14,264 nucleotides of DNA from Bacteroidota bacterium (GTDB lineage: Bacteria > Bacteroidota > Bacteroidia > Chitinophagales > Chitinophagaceae). Each line of letters starts with the position of its first letter. Positions within the stretch are counted from its first letter, which is position 1. This document shows, piece after piece, positions 1 to 5,047 of the stretch. A program made the position numbers and the translations under genes. The stretch covers positions 1-14,264 of the forward strand of contig JAFDXS010000011.1 of NCBI GenBank assembly GCA_018267795.1. Direction: 5' to 3'. Below the pieces are notes generated by a model. The model made no database searches, was not told the origin of the DNA, and saw only the letters and a list, made by a program, of their open reading frames with translations.

Positions 1-246
1 TTTACCAGTCGTACCACAAGCACCACCGCATAAGGAATCATTTTTTACCGGCGAGCTGCCATTGGGGTGATAGCCTGTAGGTGCATCCGCACTAGAGCCA
101 TAAGCTCCGTTCCAGTTTATGCCCACTTCCACATAATTGCCTTTTAGGAAAGCATTACAATTTACCAGTTGAGCATTTACCTTTATACCAGAAAGCAGAA
201 AGGGAATAACTAATGCGAAGAATCTTATAGGATAAAGCTTTTTCAT
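1..246 (-). CDS. Secreted surface protein, N-terminal fragment (runs off left edge)
   Basis: Reading leftward from an ATG at 246-244, the frame is open for 82 codons to the window edge, so only the N-terminus is seen. Residues 1-25 form a signal peptide (MKK, hydrophobic core, then VNA before Gln26). The mature part matches the N-terminus of the large repeat protein at the other end of the window: about 28 of the first 40 mature residues are identical, including the shared EVGIN, NGAYGSSA and GYHP, and both signal peptides have the same length. It is therefore a paralogue and probably also a long extracellular protein, but no repeats are visible here. Function is unknown; an adhesin or other cell-surface role is inferred. 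The gene points out of the window, away from the pilus-like locus. Confidence 0.85.
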   Translation of the reverse strand, partial: MKKLYPIRFFALVIPFLLSGIKVNAQLVNCNAFLKGNYVEVGINWNGAYGSSADAPTGYHPNGSSPVKNDSLCGGACGTTGK

Positions 247-491
247 AGTTTTCTTTTTAGTTAAATATTTTTAAATTTACATAAGAATATTTATCAATTG
301 TTGTGCTTATTAATTAATTCATTAAAATAAGTTAATTACATTTTAATAATTATATAATAGCGGCATTTCTTTTTAAAATTTAATTTGGTTAACTTTAAGT
401 TATCTATTTACAATCATGCTGTTAAGCAATGATAATTAAGCAGTTCTGAATTTTTGTTGCTTAATATTTGTTTCAAAATAGATTATCCTCT

Positions 492-815
492 ATGAAAGCA
501 AAACCTCTAACAAAAAAAGAAGCTAAAAATTTAAGTGAAGCTTACCAGCATCTAAAAGGTAGCATCATCTTTAATGGCAAAGATGATTATAAGGTAATAG
601 ATTGTATTTGTATTTCGCCTGCATATAAAAAAGACAAATTAGCCTTTATAAAAAAGTATAGCCTTTTTAGAAATGCCGAAAAAGCCTTATCTCAATACGA
701 AGGTATCTATTTCGATGTTCTTATCATTTTCAAATCATCTACTTCACTCGAAAGCAACTTGCAATTTACCGAGTTGAAAAACTTCCTATATCAGGCAAAT
801 CAGCTTACAGGCTAG
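492..815 (+). CDS. Hypothetical protein, 107 residues
   Basis: A small cytoplasmic-looking protein with no signal peptide or membrane segment. I chose the ATG at 492, which gives the start MKAKPLTKKE. The frame extends upstream to a TTG at 468, but that start is less likely. The N-terminal third is Lys-rich and probably helical (KKEAKNLSEAYQHLK). The middle and C-terminal parts have alternating strand-like segments (YFDVLIIFKS) and a final helix. I do not recognise a family. It stands alone on the plus strand, with 245 bases of AT-rich sequence between it and the divergent gene on its left. Composition and codon use look like those of the neighbours, which supports a real gene, but no functional claim can be made. 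Confidence 0.6.
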   Translation: MKAKPLTKKEAKNLSEAYQHLKGSIIFNGKDDYKVIDCICISPAYKKDKLAFIKKYSLFRNAEKALSQYEGIYFDVLIIFKSSTSLESNLQFTELKNFLYQANQLTG

Positions 816-932
816 TATTGCTTTATCTTTTTATTTTTCACACCCTCAATTTGCGCTGCAGCTTGGGGGCTTATTATTTTATCGCCAATATTATACCTAT
901 TATAATAATATTATGTCTAAACATAAATTTCC

Positions 933-940
933 TATCTTTG
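933..940 (+). promoter_or_regulatory. Possible Bacteroidota -7 promoter box
   Basis: The eight bases TATCTTTG fit the TAnnTTTG -7 consensus known for Bacteroidota housekeeping sigma factors. No good TTTG -33 box is seen about 20 bases upstream, so the call is weak. It lies in a non-coding stretch and would start a transcript near 947 that ends at the terminator at 1015-1043. Confidence 0.3.
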
Positions 941-946
941 GAATCT

Positions 947-1043
947 ACTCTATTCCCATGCCCAAGTTATTCGGTTAAAGAGGATGAATTGATAACTTAC
1001 TTCTTAGATCGGATAAGAGAGCACTGCAATGTGCTCTTTTTTT
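947..1043 (+). ncRNA. Candidate small RNA of about 95 nt
   Basis: This stretch lies between a -7-like box (933-940) and a strong intrinsic terminator (1015-1043), with no convincing open frame. Bases 964-970 (AAGTTAT) can pair with 992-998 (ATAACTT), and 1002-1006 can pair with 1014-1018, overlapping the base of the terminator. I recognise no known RNA family. It could equally be the 3' end of a longer transcript from the gene ending at 815. A six-codon frame beginning at the ATG at 959 is too short to weigh. Confidence 0.22.
1015..1043 (+). terminator. Intrinsic terminator
   Basis: A 7-bp stem (AGAGCAC at 1018-1024 with GTGCTCT at 1031-1037) with a six-base loop is followed by a run of T to 1043. 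The stem can extend at its base with weaker pairs. It ends plus-strand transcription from the gene at 492-815 or from the candidate small RNA. Confidence 0.8.
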
Positions 1044-1063
1044 ATGCGCTTCATTTTTCAATG

Positions 1064-1093
1064 CAAAAGAAAAGCCACGCTTTTAGCATGGCT
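1064..1093 (-). terminator. Intrinsic terminator, minus strand
   Basis: Read on the minus strand, an 8-bp stem (plus-strand positions 1086-1093 with 1073-1080, one G-U pair) with a 5-base loop is followed by TTTTCTTTT. It lies 24 bases past the stop codon of the minus-strand gene at 1118-1507 and faces the plus-strand terminator at 1015-1043. Confidence 0.75.
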
Positions 1094-1117
1094 CTGTTAT
1101 ATAAGAGATTCTTATAG

Positions 1118-1507
1118 TTATTGCATTGTAAATTCCGGCAACCTATAGTTTGTTGTATTTGTGTTTTGGTATGTCATGGCAGCGCTTTTAGTAGTTGCTA
1201 CCAATTTCACAGTTCTCAAAAAATCATCTACAGATCTGTTTATTATTTTCTTGCAACCTCTGGTAAGCCTGGCAGATTTTCTGCCTCTTTCTATTTTATA
1301 ATTATCTCTTAGCCAAACTACCTTTAGAGACAACTCATTATTTAAAGCCTTCACTTTATGCATCAGCTCTTCAAATGAAGGAGCATATCCTTTTTCTATT
1401 ATTCCTTTGGTAATATCTTCCACATACTCTGTTGTAATCGTTTCAGCAATTTGACTAAACAATGTAAGTGACTGTTTACCAAATAGATTTGGTATTTGCG
1501 ATAACAT
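1118..1507 (-). CDS. Hypothetical protein, 129 residues
   Basis: A complete frame starting with ATG at 1507 and ending with TAA, followed by its own terminator. There is no signal peptide. The first 60 residues are rich in long amphipathic helix patterns (IAETITTEYVEDITKGIIEKG, then FEELMHKVKALNNEL). Residues 70-100 are strongly basic (IERGRKSARLTRGCKKIINRS). The last 30 are Thr/Asn-rich and probably disordered. I do not recognise a family. The basic middle segment could contact nucleic acid, but this is only a composition remark. It is convergent with the gene on its left. The short antisense frame at 1121-1312 is its shadow. Confidence 0.6.
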   Translation of the reverse strand: MLSQIPNLFGKQSLTLFSQIAETITTEYVEDITKGIIEKGYAPSFEELMHKVKALNNELSLKVVWLRDNYKIERGRKSARLTRGCKKIINRSVDDFLRTVKLVATTKSAAMTYQNTNTTNYRLPEFTMQ

Positions 1508-1626
1508 TGGTGTTTTCGGTTTATATTAAAAATCTAAAGTACAACAATCCATTTCAAATGCTCGTTACTTGTTTGTTATTGTACTTTATATTACAAAGTA
1601 AACTTATTTAGGTAATAAAAACAAGA

Positions 1627-1653
1627 AAGGGAGTACGTGAAAAGTACTCCCTT
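1627..1653 (-). terminator. Intrinsic terminator after chaperone gene
   Basis: A perfect 10-bp stem pairs 1644-1653 with 1627-1636 (core GGGAGTAC/GTACTCCC) around a 7-base loop. On the minus strand it is followed by TCTTGTTTTT. It begins 24 bases past the stop codon of the chaperone-like gene, which is therefore probably transcribed on its own. Confidence 0.85.
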
Positions 1654-1677
1654 CTTCTATTTAATGATAATTTAAAG

Positions 1678-2496
1678 CTATTTCACCTCTATTACAGCCT
1701 GCGATGCAGCCAGCGGTACGTCGCTTCCCGCATCCAGCGCCCCTACTATTGTATATTTACCTTTAGGTATATCATTAGGCAGCACCAGCTCTACATATCG
1801 TTTTTGCTCAGGAAATACGGGGAACCGTTTAGGGCCAACTTTTATTTTCTTTGCGTTTTCAACACCGTCTAAGGGGGAAAGCTCCAGGTAAGCGGAGACT
1901 CTCATCTGCGTACCACCTGTGTTTTGGCAGCCTAATATATAATGGCCTTTTTCATTGGGTACACTTTTAAATGCCAACATTTTTATCTCTTTGTTCATTA
2001 ATGGTGGCGTTTGGTATATATGCACTCCCATACGCATCTGGTCATTAATGGCTGCTGCTCTCTTCACATCACTTGCCATAGGCGCTACCATTTCATTCAC
2101 AGTTTCAAGAAAGAGCATACACCATTTCATTTCACTTGCCGCACCAGGTGAGTCTGGTACCGTCATTCTTATGTTTAGCGTTACGCTCTCATTTGGCTGT
2201 AAATCAACAAATGGTTTATCAAGTGATACCCAGTTTGCACATGAATGAGCAAAAGTGCCTGATTTCTGGTATATATGCCGGCCTAAGGAATCCCGATAAA
2301 AGTCTTCTATATATATTTTAAAGCTTTTCCTTTCTTTCAGCGTATTGCTTACCTGTAGCTTTGCAATAGCAGTCTGGCCTGCACCTAATGTAAAATCTAT
2401 AGTAGCAGGATTCACTGCTAGGCCACCACCGCTTTGTGCATAGCTATAGTTAGCAGCTAGCATTAAAAATATAATAAGGAGAAACAACCTATTCAT
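1678..2496 (-). CDS. PapD-like periplasmic pilus chaperone
   Basis: A 272-residue exported protein. The signal peptide is residues 1-20 (NYSYA before Gln21). Two Ig-like domains follow, about 22-150 and 155-272, the length and build of chaperones of the FimC/PapD superfamily. Visible family patterns are an N-terminal strand with VNPATIDFTLGAGQ followed by LQVSN, then WVSL and DLQPNESVTLNIRMTVP, and the segment RMGVHIYQTP. That last segment matches the basic residue-plus-FxxP strand by which such chaperones hold a subunit's C-terminus. The Arg found early in PapD strand A is not obvious here (Thr occupies the likely place). By family knowledge it would cap and fold pilus subunits in the periplasm. 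It is divergent from two subunit-like genes across 82 bases and has its own terminator. It could instead serve another surface fibre or a secreted Ig protein. Confidence 0.75.
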   Translation of the reverse strand: MNRLFLLIIFLMLAANYSYAQSGGGLAVNPATIDFTLGAGQTAIAKLQVSNTLKERKSFKIYIEDFYRDSLGRHIYQKSGTFAHSCANWVSLDKPFVDLQPNESVTLNIRMTVPDSPGAASEMKWCMLFLETVNEMVAPMASDVKRAAAINDQMRMGVHIYQTPPLMNKEIKMLAFKSVPNEKGHYILGCQNTGGTQMRVSAYLELSPLDGVENAKKIKVGPKRFPVFPEQKRYVELVLPNDIPKGKYTIVGALDAGSDVPLAASQAVIEVK

Positions 2497-2537
2497 AAAA
2501 TTTAGATTATTTTTGATTTGTAATTGTTTTCAGGCTG

Positions 2538-2573
2538 CAAAAGTAATTTATTTTTATACTTCAGTATAACAAA
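2538..2573 (-). promoter_or_regulatory. Promoter and possible operator between divergent genes
   Basis: On the minus strand, TACTTTTG (2545-2538) is an exact TAnnTTTG -7 box 41 bases before the chaperone ATG, and a TTTG lies upstream (2573-2570). The 24-base gap between them is a little long for the consensus. An inverted repeat, TTATACT-TC-AGTATAA (2554-2569), sits between the two boxes. It is also just 9 bases before the ATG of the divergent gene at 2579, so a bound regulator could affect both directions. No clear plus-strand promoter was found. Confidence 0.4.
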
Positions 2574-2578
2574 TCATC

Positions 2579-3076
2579 ATGAAACTACCTTTCTCTATAC
2601 TTTTTTCCATATGTGTCCTTACATTATATAGTGGTACTAGCTATGCGCAAGCTGCCAATCCTGATAATAATATTACTCTTACAGTTAACCAACCGCTTGT
2701 TTTTTCTTACAATTTTGCTGATGAGCTGGTTCACGACAAAATAATTAATAACGCACTAGAATTAAAAGTCCGTTCGGCACAATATAATACTAATATATAT
2801 GCTACTCTTTCACTAATAGGTGGTGATATCAGCCAGTTTGCGCAACAAATTTCACTGCGGCTTAGAAATAAAACTTCCATTAGTGCTGCTACAGGTAGTG
2901 CTAATACTGATATATATTTAGCAAATACACCGGTTTTATTGTTTTACCAACCTCGCATGATAGATAACACCCCATATTATTCATTTTATTACGATGTGGT
3001 TATGCATCCCTTCACTTACCAGGTGCGCCCTGGCACTTATAACTTCTCTATCCTTTTTACAATGACACAACCATGA
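2579..3076 (+). CDS. Small secreted pilin-like subunit
   Basis: A 165-residue exported protein with a signal peptide at 1-23 (TSYA before Gln24). The mature part is Cys-free and beta-rich, with alternating hydrophobic strands (ITLTVNQPLVFSYNF, LELKVRS, IYATLSLIGG). It ends in the pattern VRPGTYNFSILFTMTQP, a Gly-x-Tyr turn followed by a final strand. That ending is typical of spore-coat-U/DUF4402-like and archaic pilin families, which is why I call it subunit-like. A minor or tip subunit is inferred from its place first in the operon and its divergence from the chaperone gene. Its stop overlaps the next start by four bases (ATGA), so the two are probably translationally coupled. It has no clear adhesin domain. 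Confidence 0.6.
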   Translation: MKLPFSILFSICVLTLYSGTSYAQAANPDNNITLTVNQPLVFSYNFADELVHDKIINNALELKVRSAQYNTNIYATLSLIGGDISQFAQQISLRLRNKTSISAATGSANTDIYLANTPVLLFYQPRMIDNTPYYSFYYDVVMHPFTYQVRPGTYNFSILFTMTQP

Positions 3077-3582
3077 AAAAAGTATTATTCCTAATATATA
3101 TAATTGTAATCGCACCTTTTTGTTGCCGAGCACAGTCAGGAGGTTTATTTTCATTAAATCAAACAGCCAACGGTACTATTACACTACCTCCCCTGCAAGA
3201 TCTAAGGGTAACCGCATTAAACAATACAGGTATATCATTTGAAGGAGCTAAAGATTTTGCTAATGGTAAGCATGTCAACAGTCAATATCAATTAAAAGTA
3301 TTAAGTAATATTCCCTGGTATATTAGTGTACGTGCAAGCGACCCTGTGCTTACAGCACTTACACCTACCACTCCTCGCGATATACCTGTTAGTATCGTAA
3401 GATTAAAACCAAGTACCGCCAGCAGCTATATTAACCTTTCTACTGCAGCGCAAACACTTATGGTAAGTGAAAACAACAACCTGGAGAACACTTATTATAT
3501 TGATATGAAATTTGACCCGTCCTGGACTTTGCCAGGCGGTTCTTATAATATACCTCTAGAATTTACTTTGAGTCCTCAATAA
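3073..3582 (+). CDS. Small secreted pilin-like subunit
   Basis: A 169-residue exported protein. The signal peptide is residues 1-20 (CCRA before Gln21); the Cys pair lies within it and does not form a lipobox, so this is not a lipoprotein. The mature part is Cys-free and beta-rich. Residues 71-83 (QYQLKVLSNIPWY) match the Y-x-V-x-S-N-x-x-W/F motif of the two major subunits further along. The C-terminus LPGGSYNIPLEFTLSP repeats the Gly-x-Tyr-strand ending of the upstream gene. It is therefore assigned to the same subunit family, probably as a minor or tip component. Start and preceding stop overlap by four bases. A strong terminator follows 15 bases after its stop, closing this two-gene unit. 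Confidence 0.6.
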   Translation: MKKVLFLIYIIVIAPFCCRAQSGGLFSLNQTANGTITLPPLQDLRVTALNNTGISFEGAKDFANGKHVNSQYQLKVLSNIPWYISVRASDPVLTALTPTTPRDIPVSIVRLKPSTASSYINLSTAAQTLMVSENNNLENTYYIDMKFDPSWTLPGGSYNIPLEFTLSPQ

Positions 3583-3597
3583 ATCTCATTTTTTCAT

Positions 3598-3640
3598 AAA
3601 ACAAAAAAGCATATCTCTAAAAGATATGCTTTTTTGTTTT
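3598..3640 (+). terminator. Strong intrinsic terminator
   Basis: A perfect 19-bp inverted repeat (3598-3616 with 3622-3640) with loop CTAAA. The core is GCATATCT/AGATATGC, flanked by six A on the left and six T on the right. It ends the two-gene subunit operon. Its A-tract/T-tract symmetry means it could work in both directions. Confidence 0.9.
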
Positions 3641-4272
3641 AAACGAGCATATTGAGTAAATATTCACTGGGCCTTTTTCATAAAAAATCGCTCCTCGGAC
3701 TCCAATTTTCTAAATTTTTAACCAAATTTTATAGGTTTTAATATTAAAAAAAATTGTGCATATCCTGTGAATTGATGTTAATAATCATAAAAGCCTTATG
3801 TATTATTATAGCATAATTATCGCTTACAAAAACATTAAAATAAAAATAATAATTAAATATCATAAAATGTTTTGTTTTGATTTTCAATTAAAATAAGCAA
3901 TAATAATTATCTAAAATCAATAAAGTAAATAAAAAAATAAAATAATACAACATTAAAATGTGGATAACCTTTTTATGTGGAATATTCATAGCATTAAAAT
4001 GACATTAAAAAGCATTTTAAAAGAATAATCAGATACGTGTCACAATTCTCACCATGTTATCTGCATCCCTTACCTAATAAGACCTTTAAGTGTATTAAGG
4101 CTGTATAAATTTCTCCGATTGTCCATGCATAAAAGAGTTTTTAGCCCTCTTATTTTAAGTAAAACGCACTTTTTGTTGAATAGTGGTTAATAACTAAGAC
4201 TCCATCCCGCCTTTCCATGAGCAATCTTTGTGTCATCAATTCATCTCTTTAACCATCAAAATTTTTAACAAA
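3641..4272. other. Long AT-rich intergenic region before major subunit gene
   Basis: No open frame or RNA gene is visible in these 632 bases. The stretch 3715-4025 is extremely AT-rich. The octamer CATTAAAA occurs four times on the plus strand (3833, 3951, 3992, 4003), three of them within 60 bases, and ATGTGGA twice, at 3958 and 3975. The final 250 bases are more mixed in composition. At 4223 a sequence AATCTTTG resembles a -7 box with one mismatch, about 42 bases before the start codon. The region probably holds the promoter and leader of the major subunit gene, but no single element is convincing. Confidence 0.5.
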
Positions 4273-4896
4273 ATGAAAAAAGTAATCCTCGCATCGCTCG
4301 CAATGGCAGCTTTCGCAACAGCAAACGCTCAGTTGAACTCATCTGATTATGCTCCAAAAACTGCAACTGTACATGATAACGTACAGGTACAGGTTCCTAA
4401 CGTATTACTTCTGAGCCCTAGCGGTCAGTCTGTAATCCTGGCTTCTTCTGATCTGTTAGGTGGCGTTGTAACTGGAACTCAGACTTACATGGTATCTTCT
4501 AACAAAGAATGGATGGCTTCTTACAGCATCACTGGTGCTACTGGTACTGAAGATGGTAAATCTTACACTCACGGTGATGCAACTCACTTTGGCTGGAACG
4601 GCGGTACTGCTTCTAACACTGATGATGGTGATGATAACAACATCATGCCTTTAAGCTTACTTTCAATGAAAGTTACTGCTCCTACTTCTTCTTTAGAAGG
4701 TGGTAGCCTTAGCAACATCACTTGGGGTTCTAGCTACACTCCAGTACACACTGGCGGTTCTCAGCAGTTCATCAACGAAGGCACTTGGGGTGCTAACCTG
4801 CCTTTCTCTCTGAACTATCAGTACAACTTCAACACTTGGAACTACATGGGTGGTATCTATCGTGCTGATGTAACTGTAACTGCTACTCAGGAATAA
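4273..4896 (+). CDS. Major pilin-like subunit 1
   Basis: A 207-residue exported protein. I chose the ATG at 4273 because it gives a clean signal peptide (1-19, ATANA before Gln20); a TTG at 4228 would add 15 residues with no purpose. The mature protein is Cys-free and beta-rich. It carries TATVHDNVQVQVPN early, YMVSSNKEW at 72-80, an acidic DDGDDNN segment in the middle, and ends MGGIYRADVTVTATQE, a Gly-x-Tyr turn plus final strand. Closest relative in the window is the gene at 7853. Codon choice is strongly biased: Ile is always ATC, Asn is nearly always AAC, and ATA is absent, unlike neighbouring genes. I infer very high expression, fitting the shaft protein of a fibre or another abundant surface structure. 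A terminator follows directly. Confidence 0.65.
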   Translation: MKKVILASLAMAAFATANAQLNSSDYAPKTATVHDNVQVQVPNVLLLSPSGQSVILASSDLLGGVVTGTQTYMVSSNKEWMASYSITGATGTEDGKSYTHGDATHFGWNGGTASNTDDGDDNNIMPLSLLSMKVTAPTSSLEGGSLSNITWGSSYTPVHTGGSQQFINEGTWGANLPFSLNYQYNFNTWNYMGGIYRADVTVTATQE

Positions 4897-4914
4897 GCTT
4901 AATACTTCTCTTAT

Positions 4915-4946
4915 AAATTAAGCCCTTCCCCGGAAGGGCTTAATTT
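4915..4946 (+). terminator. Intrinsic terminator between subunit 1 and barrel genes
   Basis: A perfect 15-bp inverted repeat (4915-4929 with 4932-4946, core AAGCCCTTCC/GGAAGGGCTT) with a very tight loop, followed by TTTTA. It begins 18 bases past the stop of major subunit 1. It would let the subunit be made in excess while only read-through, or a separate weak promoter, supplies the barrel gene downstream. Confidence 0.9.
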
Positions 4947-5047
4947 TAAAATTAATCATTCCCTATCTAACACTATAAATACCACAACCGTAGAGGGAAG
5001 TGTAGTCGGTAAAGAGAGAGCATTCAAATATAATCCACACCCCACTA

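Noticed and set aside
818..1117. Plus-strand frame of 99 codons with a TTG start
   Set aside because: It crosses a -7-like box and two terminator hairpins, its translation has no sensible pattern, and it has no start signal.
1121..1312. Plus-strand frame antisense to the gene at 1118-1507
   Set aside because: It is fully contained in the minus-strand gene, which has its own ATG and terminator.
3073..3132. Lipoprotein signal in the subunit at 3073 (FCC before the cleavage site)
   Set aside because: The residues before Cys do not fit a lipobox, and a normal cleavage before Gln21 fits better, as in its neighbours.
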